From Athalassotoga sp964433875 (GTDB lineage: Bacteria; Thermotogota; Thermotogae; Mesoaciditogales; Mesoaciditogaceae), in NCBI GenBank assembly GCA_964433875.1, contig CAYSSO010000003.1, positions 1 to 64,000 of the forward strand: a stretch of 64,000 bases of DNA. The letters run 5' to 3'. A program made the position numbers and the translations under genes. How positions within the stretch are numbered: position 1 is the stretch's first letter; each line of letters begins with the position of its first letter. The notes under the pieces were generated by a model that had not been told where the DNA came from, ran no database searches, and was given only the letters and a program-made list of their open reading frames with translations. Below are positions 24,679 to 34,618 of the stretch, piece by piece.

Positions 24679-26582
24679 TGCCAACACCAAATTATACAAA
24701 GCAAACAGGTCCAAATTGGAGAACCATACTGATATATTTCCTGGTCATAGTCATGTTCTTTTTACTGATAAGACTTATGTGGCCTCCAACCAATCCTGTT
24801 ACACAAATAAGTTTTACCAATTTTCTCTCAATGGTGAATCAGGACCCCACTCCGATCGCTTCCGTTGTAGTTGATTCGAGTGGAAATACGACTGTAACGA
24901 CAAAAAATGGTACTATATATAGTCTTTACGCTCCATGGCTTCTTACCAGCAATTCTTTAGTCGAGACGATGTCTTCAAAGGGAATCAGCGTTGTGGCAAA
25001 GCAGGCAACAGATTCGAGCGTGTGGATAAATGCCATATTTTACTTTGTCCTGCCTTTAGTCATATTGATGATCTTTTGGTGGTGGATGATGAGAAGGATG
25101 GGTAGCGCTAATTCCCAGGCCTTCAGTTTTACAAAGAGCCCGGCCAAAGTTTACAAGCCTTCTGATAAGAGGGTAACATTTAAGGATGTCGCCGGAGTTG
25201 ATGAAGCAAAGGAAGAGTTAAAATCGATAGTTGATTTTTTAAAAGATCCTCAATCATTTAATGTGCTTGGAGCACGAATGCCAAAAGGAGTTTTGCTTGT
25301 GGGCCCTCCGGGAACCGGAAAAACGCTCATAGCAAGAGCCGTGGCTGGAGAGGCCAATGTTCCATTCTTCCATATGAGTGGATCTGATTTCGTCGAATTG
25401 TTCGTTGGTGTAGGTGCTGCGAGGGTAAGAGAACTTTTCAATCAAGCCAAGCAAAATGCACCCTCAATAATATTCATAGACGAAATAGATGCCGTTGGCC
25501 GTCAAAGAGGAGCAGGGTTAGGTGGTGGCCACGACGAAAGAGAGCAGACTCTAAACCAGTTGCTTGTCGAGATGGATGGATTTGACAATCAAACGGCCGT
25601 TATAGTAATGGCCGCGACGAATAGGCCCGATATTCTCGATAGCGCTTTGCTTAGACCAGGAAGATTCGACAAAAAGGTTATCCTCGATCCCCCCGATATA
25701 AAGGGACGGGAGGAGATTTTAAAAGTTCACATGAGAGGGAAGCCCATCGATCCAAATGTCGATGTCAGTGTCCTTGCAAGACGGACTCCAGGCTTTGTCG
25801 GAGCAGATCTTGAAAATCTCATAAATGAAGCGGCATTACTCGCGGCTCAGAGAAAAAAGAAGCAGATAACGATGGAAGAACTTGAAGAAGGAATAGACAG
25901 AGTCATAGCCGGTCCCGAGAGAAGATCGAGGGTTGTAAGTGAGGAAGAAAGAAGAGTCGTTGCCTATCACGAGATAGGCCATGCGGTAGTTGGAGCAGTT
26001 TTGCCAAATGCCGATCCGGTCCACAAAATTTCTATTGTGCCAAGAGGGATGCACGCCCTCGGCTTTACCCTTCAACTGCCGACAAGAGACAAATATTTGA
26101 TGTCGAAAGACGAGATGCTTGATAGGCTTGCAGGAATGCTCGGAGGAAGAGCAGCGGAAGAACTCGTCTTTCACCAGATAACCACGGGAGCGGCGAATGA
26201 TCTCGAAGTTGCAACCAAACTCGCGAAGGATATGGTCTGCAAATACGGTATGAGCGATACAATAGGACCCGTTTCGTGGGGTGAAGAAGGCAGCGAGGTC
26301 TTCCTTGGAAAACAACTCGGGAGAATGCCGAATTACAGTGAAGAAACAGCGGCAAAGATAGATTACGAGGTAAAGAGGATAATCGAGGAAAGTTACAAAC
26401 GCGCGATGGACATCTTAAAGAAATACAGGGAAAAACTCGATGAAATAGCCAAAATATTGCTTGAAAAAGAAACTATAGAAGGAGAAGAACTCGACAAACT
26501 CTTAAAGGGTCAACTTAATTTGGACCATAACGGTAACGATTCATATTCAAAAGCAAAAGAGGTTGCAAGAGAAAATAACTGA
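24678..26582 (+). CDS. ftsH: ATP-dependent zinc metalloprotease FtsH
   Basis: 634 residues. Two N-terminal membrane helices (about 17-34 and 117-138) flank a short extracytoplasmic domain. AAA module: Walker A GPPGTGKT at 209-216, Walker B IIFIDEID, and the second-region-of-homology Arg residues in RPGRFD. Zinc site HEIGH at 431-435. It is a membrane-anchored hexamer that degrades misassembled membrane proteins and regulators. Overlaps the tilS stop by one base and the radical SAM gene by 20 bp. Confidence 0.98.
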   Translation: MPTPNYTKQTGPNWRTILIYFLVIVMFFLLIRLMWPPTNPVTQISFTNFLSMVNQDPTPIASVVVDSSGNTTVTTKNGTIYSLYAPWLLTSNSLVETMSSKGISVVAKQATDSSVWINAIFYFVLPLVILMIFWWWMMRRMGSANSQAFSFTKSPAKVYKPSDKRVTFKDVAGVDEAKEELKSIVDFLKDPQSFNVLGARMPKGVLLVGPPGTGKTLIARAVAGEANVPFFHMSGSDFVELFVGVGAARVRELFNQAKQNAPSIIFIDEIDAVGRQRGAGLGGGHDEREQTLNQLLVEMDGFDNQTAVIVMAATNRPDILDSALLRPGRFDKKVILDPPDIKGREEILKVHMRGKPIDPNVDVSVLARRTPGFVGADLENLINEAALLAAQRKKKQITMEELEEGIDRVIAGPERRSRVVSEEERRVVAYHEIGHAVVGAVLPNADPVHKISIVPRGMHALGFTLQLPTRDKYLMSKDEMLDRLAGMLGGRAAEELVFHQITTGAANDLEVATKLAKDMVCKYGMSDTIGPVSWGEEGSEVFLGKQLGRMPNYSEETAAKIDYEVKRIIEESYKRAMDILKKYREKLDEIAKILLEKETIEGEELDKLLKGQLNLDHNGNDSYSKAKEVARENN

Positions 26583-28032
26583 AATATCTTTAAGGAAAAA
26601 AATCAGTGGCGGCATACCGATGGCTCTTATCTTTCCAAATGAATATGCCGCCGCAATTTCAAATTTGGGTTTTAACGCCGCCTTTGCAGCGTTTGAAGAT
26701 CACGGCTTTTCGTGTGAGAGGTTTTTTTACTCGAATGGAGAAGTAAGGTCTTTGAGTGGGAAACGTTTGAAAGATTTCAAAGTGTGGGCCTTTTCGATCT
26801 CATTCGAGATGGATGTACTCAATATTTTTGATATCTTCGTCCGTGAAAAGGTTGAAATCCTTGCAGAGAAAAGAAGGGGAGACCCTCTTGTCATTTTCGG
26901 CGGAGCGATGACCTTTTTTAATCCTAATGCTTTCTGGCACGTTGCCGATCTCATTTTTCACGGTGAGATAGAAGGAATGGGAAATGCCCTTGAAAATCTA
27001 AGGGATAATTTGAAGGTGCAATGGCCCGAGATCCTTGAAAAAATGAGCGGATTTTCGTATATCTCTGTCCCTGTGATCGGCAAAAGAACTGTCAATCTTG
27101 CCAAGATAAGAAACCTTTCGGCATCCTTGGGAAATTCTGTCTTTCTTTCCGAAGAGGGTGTTTTTGGAAAGACTTATCTGATAGAGATAGAGAGGGGATG
27201 CGTTCATCACTGCAGTTTTTGTGTGGCTTCGAAAATATACAGCATCGTGCGTTTTATGTCGCTTGAAGAGGTGAAAAAAAGAATCTCCGAGGCTACGATC
27301 TACACGGACAAAATCGGTCTTGTTGCGTCAAGCGTCTCGGATTATCCTTACTTGATGGATTTGCTCGCCTGGCTAAGGGATAAAGTGAGATTTTTGAGTG
27401 TCTCCTCTCTAAGACTTGACGCGATAAGCGTGGAACTTGTGAAGATTCTTGAAGCGATGGGAGACAGAGAGATAACCCTTGCTCCAGAGGCAGGCACCCA
27501 AAAAATGAGAAATTTGCTTAACAAGGATATCGACGAAGAAGATATAAAAAGGGCCGTTCAAAATGTTAAGAGCGCGGGCCTTAAACGTGTCAAGATGTAT
27601 TTCATATACGGCTTGCCAGAGGAAGACCAAAGCGATTTAGATGGTATAATCGACGTAGTTAAAATGGTCAAAGAAGAAGGAATAATTCCTTATGTGAGCC
27701 TTAACCCTTTGATACCAAAACCATTTACGAATTTCGAAGGTTTTTCAATGCGATCTTCGAAAGATTTAAAAGAAAGAGAGAGGTATCTTCAATCGAGTCT
27801 TGGAAGGATCGGAGTCAAAAGCAAGTTTGAGAGCGTAAGACTTTCAAGGATCCAATGGGTGCTTGCTACTGCAAATGAAGAGATCTCTTATGAACTCGCG
27901 CAAAGGAATGAAAGATTGAAGTTCATTCATGATATAGAAAAGGAATGGCAGGCCGCGCCGGTGTGGAAGTATATCGATATTTCATGGAAAAATTCAGAAT
28001 TTGGAGAGTTGAAAATTTTAAAGGAGGGATAA
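26563..28032 (+). CDS. B12-binding-type radical SAM protein
   Basis: 489 residues. An N-terminal cobalamin-binding-like region (MALIFPNEYAAAISNLGFN...VIFGGAMTFFNP) precedes the radical SAM core with the [4Fe-4S] motif GCVHHCSFC (about residues 216-224) and EITLAPEAGTQKMR. Substrate unknown; related Thermotogota proteins are annotated only as radical SAM. The start is weak: TTG 26563 inside ftsH keeps the conserved beginning, while ATG at codon 20 lacks a ribosome site. No radical SAM substrate peptide is visible nearby. Confidence 0.82.
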   Translation: MQEKITEISLRKKISGGIPMALIFPNEYAAAISNLGFNAAFAAFEDHGFSCERFFYSNGEVRSLSGKRLKDFKVWAFSISFEMDVLNIFDIFVREKVEILAEKRRGDPLVIFGGAMTFFNPNAFWHVADLIFHGEIEGMGNALENLRDNLKVQWPEILEKMSGFSYISVPVIGKRTVNLAKIRNLSASLGNSVFLSEEGVFGKTYLIEIERGCVHHCSFCVASKIYSIVRFMSLEEVKKRISEATIYTDKIGLVASSVSDYPYLMDLLAWLRDKVRFLSVSSLRLDAISVELVKILEAMGDREITLAPEAGTQKMRNLLNKDIDEEDIKRAVQNVKSAGLKRVKMYFIYGLPEEDQSDLDGIIDVVKMVKEEGIIPYVSLNPLIPKPFTNFEGFSMRSSKDLKERERYLQSSLGRIGVKSKFESVRLSRIQWVLATANEEISYELAQRNERLKFIHDIEKEWQAAPVWKYIDISWKNSEFGELKILKEG

Positions 28033-28035
28033 TTG

Positions 28036-28755
28036 ATGTTAAAAAAGCGAATACTCGTCGTTGATGATGAACCTTCGATAGTGGAACTCGTCAGTTACAA
28101 CTTGAAAAAAGAAGGATATGACGTGCTTAAAGCGTACGATGCTGAGAAGGCGCTCGAGATAATAAAGGAAGAGGAAATAGATTTGTTCATCATCGACGTC
28201 ATGTTGCCCGGTATGGATGGATTTGAATTAGTTAGGACATTGAGAAGCGGGGATAAGAATAGGGATAAGCCAGTTATATTTTTGACTGCAAAGGGTGAAG
28301 AATTTGATAGGGTCCTTGGCCTTGAACTTGGTGCTGATGATTACATAACAAAGCCTTTCAGCGTAAGAGAATTGCTCGCAAGAATAAAGGCTATTTTCAG
28401 AAGAACAGATCAGGCCTTGACAAAGGTGGAAGAGAAGCCCAAAAAGATCTCAGCGAAGGATCTTGATATAGATCTTGAAAAGTATGAGGTTAAGGTTAGA
28501 GGCAAACCGGTCGGATTGACGCCTCTCGAATTCGATCTCCTAAGATTTCTTGCCGAGAATGCCGGTAAGGTCTTCAGCAGGGATGTTTTACTCGACACGC
28601 TCTGGGGATACGATTATTACGGTGATACGAGAACCGTGGATGTCCACATAAGAAGGCTAAGAACAAAGATAGAAGAGGATCCTTCAAATCCAAAGTACAT
28701 AGTCACGGTAAGGGGAAAGGGCTACAAATTCAAGGATCCGGGTAGCGAGGATTAA
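28036..28755 (+). CDS. OmpR/PhoB-family response regulator
   Basis: 239 residues from ATG 28036 with GGAGG 8 nt upstream (an in-frame TTG precedes it). Receiver domain: acidic pocket VDDE, phospho-acceptor Asp in LFIIDVMLPG, Thr in FLTAKG, Lys in YITKPFS. Winged-helix DNA-binding domain from about 140 (PLEFDLLRFLAENAGKVFSRD...TRTVDVHIRRLRTKIE). Followed by its kinase 2 bp later. Target genes unknown; YycF/PhoP/PhoB-like by sequence. Confidence 0.95.
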   Translation: MLKKRILVVDDEPSIVELVSYNLKKEGYDVLKAYDAEKALEIIKEEEIDLFIIDVMLPGMDGFELVRTLRSGDKNRDKPVIFLTAKGEEFDRVLGLELGADDYITKPFSVRELLARIKAIFRRTDQALTKVEEKPKKISAKDLDIDLEKYEVKVRGKPVGLTPLEFDLLRFLAENAGKVFSRDVLLDTLWGYDYYGDTRTVDVHIRRLRTKIEEDPSNPKYIVTVRGKGYKFKDPGSED

Positions 28756-28757
28756 CT

Positions 28758-30044
28758 TTGGAAGTTTTAACGATCTCTTTTGGAATCCTTTCTCTTGTTT
28801 TTTTTGGGCTTTTTATTTTCTTTTACTTCATCCATAAGAGAAATTTAAGGATATTGAACAGCATATCTCATATAGTTTCCAACTCCAAAGATGGCATACC
28901 TGTTATAAGACTGATAGATGCCTTGAAGGAGATGAAAGAAGATCTCGAATCAAGGTATTCGGAAGCGACAAAGAGCAAAGAAAACATGAGGATAATTTTG
29001 GAAAATGTCAATGATGGTATAGTTATCGTCAATGGAGAAGGAAAGATTATGCTGAGCAATTCGAGCGTGTGCAAGTTTATGGGGATAGAAAATTGCGCTT
29101 TGGAAGGCAGAAAGATCGTTGAAGTCTTTGAAAATTACGACATTCTTAACTTCATCGATAAGAATTTAAAAAATTTTACAGAGGACTCTTCTGAATTCGC
29201 CCTTGTCTATCCCCAGAAGCGTTATCTTAAGTGCGATGCGATACCAGTCATTTTGAAAGAAAATGAAAAGGCACTTATAATCGTTATAAAGGATGTCACA
29301 AACGAGAGGGAACTTGATAATTTCAGAAGAGAGTTCATCTCAAACGTCTCTCATGAATTGAAAACGCCTCTGACATCGATTCACGGATATGCCGAGACTC
29401 TTATGGATGACGATTTGAAGGACGTCGAGATGGTCAGGAAATTTCTTGGGATAATAGAGAATGAATCCGCAAGAATGAGCAGATTGATAAATGATCTGCT
29501 TGATCTTCAAAAGTTGGAAGAAGGAAAGGCCGAGTTCAAATTCGAAGAACTCGACCTTTCCAGAGTGGTGGATTACGTCTCAAGAATAGTCAAGCCTATG
29601 ACAGAATCTCTCAATGTCGATCTTAGAACGTCTTGTAAGGATCACATAAAAGTTTACGGCGATTTTGACAGGCTTGTTCAGGCCGTTTTGAATCTTACCG
29701 ACAACGCGATAAAATATACCTCCCAAAAGGAGAACGGAACAAAACTCGTTGAGGTTATATGTGAGAAGATCGATGATAGGCATTGCGAGATAAAGGTAAA
29801 AGATACAGGCATTGGCATACCTGCCGATGCCTTATCTCGTTTATTTGAGAGGTTTTACAGAGTTGATAAGGCCAGATCAAGAAAGGTTGGGGGCACAGGC
29901 CTTGGCCTTTCGATAGTTAAGATGATAGTTGAAGTCCACAAGGGAAAGGTAGAAGTATCGAGCGAGTTTGGAAAAGGGAGTGAATTCAGAATTATTCTAC
30001 CCCTTTCCGAAGCCGTAAATGATGGCGATTCTATCTCGGCCTGA
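28758..30044 (+). CDS. PAS-containing sensor histidine kinase (PhoR/YycG-like)
   Basis: 428 residues, TTG start. One N-terminal membrane helix (residues 3-25) with no extracellular loop, a PAS domain (about 75-180), phospho-acceptor His in SNVSHELKTPLTSIHGYAETL (about 200), then HATPase boxes NLTDNAIKYTS, DTGIGIP and GGTGLGLSIV. With the upstream regulator it forms a two-component system; the single-helix layout suggests an intracellular or membrane signal. Its 3' end overlaps the convergent prmC by 48 bp. Confidence 0.93.
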   Translation: MEVLTISFGILSLVFFGLFIFFYFIHKRNLRILNSISHIVSNSKDGIPVIRLIDALKEMKEDLESRYSEATKSKENMRIILENVNDGIVIVNGEGKIMLSNSSVCKFMGIENCALEGRKIVEVFENYDILNFIDKNLKNFTEDSSEFALVYPQKRYLKCDAIPVILKENEKALIIVIKDVTNERELDNFRREFISNVSHELKTPLTSIHGYAETLMDDDLKDVEMVRKFLGIIENESARMSRLINDLLDLQKLEEGKAEFKFEELDLSRVVDYVSRIVKPMTESLNVDLRTSCKDHIKVYGDFDRLVQAVLNLTDNAIKYTSQKENGTKLVEVICEKIDDRHCEIKVKDTGIGIPADALSRLFERFYRVDKARSRKVGGTGLGLSIVKMIVEVHKGKVEVSSEFGKGSEFRIILPLSEAVNDGDSISA

Positions 30045-30797
30045 TAGGTCTTTTATTATCTCGTATTTTCCAAACTTTTCGAAAATCTCTTTCAAAGATT
30101 TCCTGAATGGATGTGCTATTTCAAAGTAAAACCTATAAGCCTTGTAGTTCTTTAAAATTTCGACGTAAATTTCATTTCCGCTTTCTCCACTCACGAGAGC
30201 CTCGTACGGCTCGCACAGATCTGAATTTTCCCACTCCTTTATTGTAAGGTACGGTGGATTTGAGACAATGACATCGAATTCATTTTCCTCGGACACGTGT
30301 ATTCTTTCATAGACTCCAAATTTTTTCGCGTTGGAGAGGGCTAACTTTACGGCCTCCTGGTTTATATCTTTTATCCACACATGCGCGTCGGGAAGAAATT
30401 TTGCGATCGATATCGCTATTACCCCGCTTCCCGTTCCAAAATCAAGGAATCTTTTCCATCCTTCAATTTTTGCATCTTTTATAACTCTTTCGACCAATTC
30501 CTCTGTCTCCGGGCGTGGGACGAGCACTTTCTCGTTGATATCGAATTCGAGCCCCATGAACTCTTTTTTACCTGTAAGATAAGCGATGGGGGCTCCTTGA
30601 AATCTTTTTTCTATTAGAGATCTGTACCTTTCAAAAGTTTGTTCATCCACTTTGAAATCAAGATGGGAATATATCCAATTTCTTTTTTTCGAGATCACAA
30701 AGCACAAAAGTATCTCCGCGTCGAGACGCGGAGATAGGGATTTATCTTTGAGGTATTTTGTTGAAAAATCCAAAATGCTTTTGATATCAAATTCCAA
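29997..30797 (-). CDS. prmC: Peptide chain release factor N5-glutamine methyltransferase
   Basis: 266 residues. Helical N-terminal domain, then SAM-binding motif DFGTGSGVIAISIA and the catalytic NPPY motif in VSNPPYLTIKEW; the conserved VPRPETEEL is present. PrmC methylates Gln in the GGQ loop of RF1 and RF2. Last gene of the phosphate-transporter run; its start overlaps the DUF59 gene by 11 bp, and its end overlaps the histidine kinase gene tail-to-tail. Confidence 0.93.
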   Translation of the reverse strand: MEFDIKSILDFSTKYLKDKSLSPRLDAEILLCFVISKKRNWIYSHLDFKVDEQTFERYRSLIEKRFQGAPIAYLTGKKEFMGLEFDINEKVLVPRPETEELVERVIKDAKIEGWKRFLDFGTGSGVIAISIAKFLPDAHVWIKDINQEAVKLALSNAKKFGVYERIHVSEENEFDVIVSNPPYLTIKEWENSDLCEPYEALVSGESGNEIYVEILKNYKAYRFYFEIAHPFRKSLKEIFEKFGKYEIIKDLSGRDRIAIIYGFGKG

Positions 30798-31086
30798 GTT
30801 TGGCCCTCAGTTCGGGATCTATCATGTCCGGCGTCCACGGTGGATCCCATACTATTTCAACGTTAACCGATTTCACGCCTTTAACGGCTTGAATTGCGTA
30901 CTTGGCGTCTTCAGTTATCATCGCCGTAAGCGGACAACCCATAAAGGTCATTGTCATTTTAACGTTGACATCGCCTTCTTCAGAGATGTCCACTCCGTAA
31001 ACAAGTCCCAAACTCACAACGTCAAGGCCTATTTCTGGATCTATAACTCCTCTTAAAGCCTCCAAAACATCTTCTTTCTTTACCAT
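30787..31086 (-). CDS. MIP18/DUF59-family iron-sulfur assembly protein
   Basis: 99 residues, the single-domain form. VIDPEIGLDVVSLGLVYGV and MTFMGCPLTAMI (with the conserved Cys) are the family signature; Thermotoga maritima TM0487 is the known relative. Such proteins help deliver or assemble Fe-S clusters (SufT/PaaD/MIP18 group). AAGGTG precedes the ATG, and the gene follows the corrected end of the SurA-like gene by 10 bp. Confidence 0.92.
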   Translation of the reverse strand: MVKKEDVLEALRGVIDPEIGLDVVSLGLVYGVDISEEGDVNVKMTMTFMGCPLTAMITEDAKYAIQAVKGVKSVNVEIVWDPPWTPDMIDPELRAKLGI

Positions 31087-31096
31087 CTTACACCTT

Positions 31097-32145
31097 CTAT
31101 ATCATTATCTTTATGGCGCTGCTGTTTTTGAATGGCTGGAAAACATTTTGTAACCAGTTAGACCATATCTGTGATTGCTTTTGAGAGAGCAATTGTTGGA
31201 CTATCTGGGATTGAACCTCGCTAAAACTCTGAACAGAAGGTCCTTTTTGCCGATAACCTTGAAAAGTTCCCACGAATTATTTACCTGAACAGGACCTATG
31301 ATATCTCCTATGTTTGCTGCAAAGAGTTGAACTTCAAAATCTGGCATATTTGGAGATTGCGGAATCCATCCGAGATCGCCATTTTTGTTCTTCGTGTTTG
31401 TGTCAAGTGAATATTGGGCTGCCGCCGATTCAAAGGTTATCTTTCCAGATTTGATGAGTGCAAGTACGCTTGCCGCCGTTGATTGGCTGCTTAAGGATAT
31501 GTGCTCGACCTCTATCTGTGGAGGATTCTGGAAAGAACTGATATTCGAATTGTAATATTGCTGGGCCTCGGCCGTGGTAACCGTTGCAGAACTCGTGACA
31601 ACCTTTTTTAACTGATCAAGAGTCATTGAGAACTTCATCGTGAAAAGAGAATCCTGCTCGAATTGGTTTATATCTCCATATCCTTGTGACTGGAGATATT
31701 GAGAGAACTGATCTTCGGTTATATTGTATGCGGCGAGCATTTGGGCAACCTGGGCCTTTACCTGCGCGAGGGCTTGAGCGTCTGTGACGACTATATTGTA
31801 CTTTTGCTTTGCGAGTTGCTCCATCAAAACAGAATCGACAAGGTTATTCAAGACGCTTCTATTGTAAGCGGCAAGGAAATTGAATCCATCCTTCGTTGTT
31901 GTCATGAAGTTATACATTTGGGGGTTTATATTCTTTAACTGTGTAAGTGTCGGAGCAACATTTGAGGCCATATCAAGCACATTTGCGTATATAGGCTCAC
32001 CGTTAACGATCGCTACAACGGTTGTAGTTGCAGAAGACCCCAAAAGCAAAGATGTCGACGGCACGGTCGTTGTGGTTGCATCAGATGCGAATACGGCAAA
32101 TGATGCGAAAATTGCGATTACAAAAAACAACGCTACTTTTTTCAA
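31097..32145 (-). CDS. SurA/PrsA-like parvulin peptidyl-prolyl isomerase, frame broken near the 3' end
   Basis: Signal peptide MKKVALFFVIAIFASFAVFA, Thr-rich linker, a SurA-type N-terminal helical domain (about 43-200) and a parvulin domain (about 210-300; EVEHISLSS, DLGWIPQ, IGPVQ). The main frame stops at 31201, but the -1 frame from 31249 continues GPSVQSFSEVQSQIVQQLLSQKQSQ, the expected C-terminal helix, to TAG at 31097. The join is a run of five A (GGCAAAAAGG); one extra A restores 349 residues. It folds exported proteins. Confidence 0.85.
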
Positions 32146-32151
32146 AACATT

Positions 32152-32901
32152 TCACTCTCCTTTTTTGGATTTGTTCCAAAACTCTTCCATTACATCAAGA
32201 GACTTTAAATCTATACCTTCATTTTCTGCCATTTTATTCATCTTTTCAAATCTGTTGACAAACTTTATCGTGGCTTTTCTCAAAGCGCTTTCAGGATCTA
32301 TCCCGAGATGTCTCGCAAGATTTACGACGGCGAACAAAAGATCTCCTATCTCCTCTTCTTTTTCGGAAAAATTCTTTGCATGCTTTACCTCTTCTATCTC
32401 TTCGTAAACTTTATCGTAGACTGGATCTGTATCTTTCCAATCAAAGCCATATTCGGCGGCATTTTCTTGAATTCTTCTTGCCATCGAAAGTGCCGGAATG
32501 ACGGGATTTATTTCTCCGAGTCTTGTTTTTGGTTTACCTTTTTCTTTAGATTTTATCTCCTCCCATCTTTCGTAAGAGTATCCCTTTTCGGAGCCGAAAA
32601 CATGTGGATGTCGTCTTATCAATTTCTCGTTTAAATTTTCAACCACATCGTAAAAATCAAAACTCTTCTCCTCTTCGGAAATTACCGCTTGAAAGACGAT
32701 CTGAAGCAAAAGATCTCCAAGTTCTTCTTTGAGTTTCTTTTGATCGCCAGAATCTATTGCCTCGACAACCTCAAAACTCTCCTCGATTATGTAAGGCTTA
32801 AGCGAAAGATGTGTCTGGGCTTTGTCCCACTCGCACCCATTTTTTGACCTTAAAACTCGCATTGTCTTTAAAAGTTCTTCCATTGAATTTGAATTTCCCA
32901 T
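32152..32901 (-). CDS. mazG: Nucleoside triphosphate pyrophosphohydrolase MazG
   Basis: 249 residues with two MazG modules. The first has LRSKNGCEWDKAQTHLSLKPYIIEESFEV and KEELGDLLLQIVFQA (EExxE/ExxD metal ligands); the second has EEIEEVKHA and EEEIGDLLFAVVNLAR. It hydrolyses NTPs to NMP and pyrophosphate and cleans the nucleotide pool. The start shares a base with the stop of the PhoU-like gene. Confidence 0.94.
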   Translation of the reverse strand: MGNSNSMEELLKTMRVLRSKNGCEWDKAQTHLSLKPYIIEESFEVVEAIDSGDQKKLKEELGDLLLQIVFQAVISEEEKSFDFYDVVENLNEKLIRRHPHVFGSEKGYSYERWEEIKSKEKGKPKTRLGEINPVIPALSMARRIQENAAEYGFDWKDTDPVYDKVYEEIEEVKHAKNFSEKEEEIGDLLFAVVNLARHLGIDPESALRKATIKFVNRFEKMNKMAENEGIDLKSLDVMEEFWNKSKKGE

Positions 32902-33539
32902 TATGCACTCATCTTCAAAATTATTATCTCTATCCTGTCAGAGGCATCTTCGGCCCTATCTGCTATGTCTCCTATTTGAAGTGCCAACTCCCTTAATTGG
33001 ATTTTACGTGCCAGTTCAATGTTCAAAGTAAAAACTTCTTTTATAAGAGATCTTTCAATTCCATCGCCGGTATTTTCCCATCTCTCAACTTCTAAGACGG
33101 CATTTTTTGATTTGTCTATATCTTCGAAGAGATTTTCTACGGAAATTGCAAGCGCTCTAAAGGCTTCAACGGAACACTCATACTCTTTTATGTACTTGTC
33201 TCTGAGGGAGTCAGGTATTTTAAGATTTTGAAGGTATATAACGTCCGCGACAGTTTCGGCCTTGTTTGCAACCTTATCGACGGCCTCTATAAGGCCAAGC
33301 ATATCACCTCTTGACTGGGCAAGAAAGGCTCCAGAATACATCAAAGTCTCGGCATTTCTGCGTATCGAATCTGCCTCGCTTTCCTTTTGCCTGACAGTTT
33401 TGACTATATCTGTGCAGTCTTCGTCGCACGATAATTTTATTATTTTAAAGGTTTCATCTATAACCTGTCCAACCATGTTGAGGTGATCTTTGAATAAATT
33501 GATAACCTCGTTTTCTTTTTTACCAAAGATCAAAGACAT
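32901..33539 (-). CDS. PhoU-like regulator (TIGR00153/DUF47)
   Basis: 212 residues, all helical, with PhoU-like three-helix bundles and acidic metal-binding positions (DEDCTDIVKTVRQKESEADSIRRNAE; EDIDKSKNAVLEVERWE). This family is found beside Pit phosphate transporters and is thought to regulate them. Here it lies 3 bp after the transporter gene, confirming the pairing. Confidence 0.9.
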   Translation of the reverse strand: MSLIFGKKENEVINLFKDHLNMVGQVIDETFKIIKLSCDEDCTDIVKTVRQKESEADSIRRNAETLMYSGAFLAQSRGDMLGLIEAVDKVANKAETVADVIYLQNLKIPDSLRDKYIKEYECSVEAFRALAISVENLFEDIDKSKNAVLEVERWENTGDGIERSLIKEVFTLNIELARKIQLRELALQIGDIADRAEDASDRIEIIILKMSA

Positions 33540-33542
33540 TTT

Positions 33543-34484
33543 TTACCCCCAGATTTTCATTATCATGTATATTATAACAGCAATTGTACCTGTTATAAAA
33601 GGAGTAATAAACCATCCGCTTACGATTTTAAAGATCGTTTTTAAACTCACGGTTTTAACACCCTTAACAAGTCCAACGCCGGCCGTTGAACCGACAGAGG
33701 CTTGCGCGCTCGATATCGGTATTCCCAAAAATGAAAAGATCAAAAGAGAAGTGCCTTCTCCAAATATCGCTATCGAGGAATCAAATGGTTCCATGATGGT
33801 TATGTCCTTTCCTATAGTCCTTATAACCTTTCGGCTTGCCGTCAAAAATCCAAGTGCCATCGCTATTCCTCCGATTAATAATGCCTCTTCCCGTCCGAAA
33901 AGTCCCTTTCCGACGAATGGACCGGTTATATTCGCAAGGTTATTTGCTCCCAACGAATAGGAAGCATATATGCTGAACGCAAAAGACATTAACCTGACCA
34001 TTGATCCCCTTACTCTTAAGGATTTCAAGCGATTGTAAAAAAGCGATATCACTATGTACGAAAAGACGGCTATCACAAGAGCGCCAAAGGGCGTTATGAC
34101 CCATGACATGGCTAATTTACCGACAATCCACCAGTTAACATTGCGATCGACAAGTCCAACACCGACAAGTGCTCCTATAATTCCCTGAGTTATGGAGGTA
34201 GGAAGAGAATAATGGGTCATTATCATAACAACGATAGCCGTACTTAAAGCCGCACTTACAGAGATATCGAACGTAACTTGCGTTACGGAATTCATCGTCG
34301 ATATTCCCGAATCTCCACCGATGAAGGCTCCCAAAAATATGAAGATCGCTCCTATGATCGTGGCCGACCTGTATTTAATTATATCTGATGTGATAAGAGG
34401 ACCAAAGATTGTCGCCATGTTGTTGTATCCCAAAGACCATCCCAAAAGCATAGCGGTTGCAATCATCAAAAGATCACGTAACAC
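33543..34484 (-). CDS. PiT-family inorganic phosphate transporter
   Basis: 313 residues from GTG 34484, which has AAGGGG 7 nt upstream; the open frame begins at TTG 34517, only ~10 nt from the predicted transcript start. Eight to ten helices with the two PiT signatures, GYNNMATIFGPLI near the N-terminus and LGANNLANITGPF in the second half. It carries phosphate with a cation. First gene of the run PiT-PhoU-like-mazG-SurA-like-DUF59-prmC. Confidence 0.9.
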   Translation of the reverse strand: MLRDLLMIATAMLLGWSLGYNNMATIFGPLITSDIIKYRSATIIGAIFIFLGAFIGGDSGISTMNSVTQVTFDISVSAALSTAIVVMIMTHYSLPTSITQGIIGALVGVGLVDRNVNWWIVGKLAMSWVITPFGALVIAVFSYIVISLFYNRLKSLRVRGSMVRLMSFAFSIYASYSLGANNLANITGPFVGKGLFGREEALLIGGIAMALGFLTASRKVIRTIGKDITIMEPFDSSIAIFGEGTSLLIFSFLGIPISSAQASVGSTAGVGLVKGVKTVSLKTIFKIVSGWFITPFITGTIAVIIYMIMKIWG

Positions 34485-34533
34485 GTGCTTCCCCTTCTTT
34501 TCCCTATTATTCTGCAATGTGTATTAACTTAAA

Positions 34534-34562
34534 AGTATACTCCAAAAGATCGATTTGTTCAA
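34534..34562 (-). promoter_or_regulatory. Promoter of the phosphate-transporter operon
   Basis: On the - strand TTGAAC (34562-34557), 17-bp spacer, TATACT (34539-34534). The start point near 34527 supports the GTG start of the transporter. No obvious Pho box. Confidence 0.75.
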
Positions 34563-34618
34563 TATAAATTTCTAAACTTATCCTTTAAAATGCTGTCTAA
34601 ATCCTGGGAGGCGTTAAA

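Noticed and set aside
31880..32407. 175-codon open frame on the + strand
   Set aside because: Antisense to the SurA-like and mazG genes, which are clearly coding.
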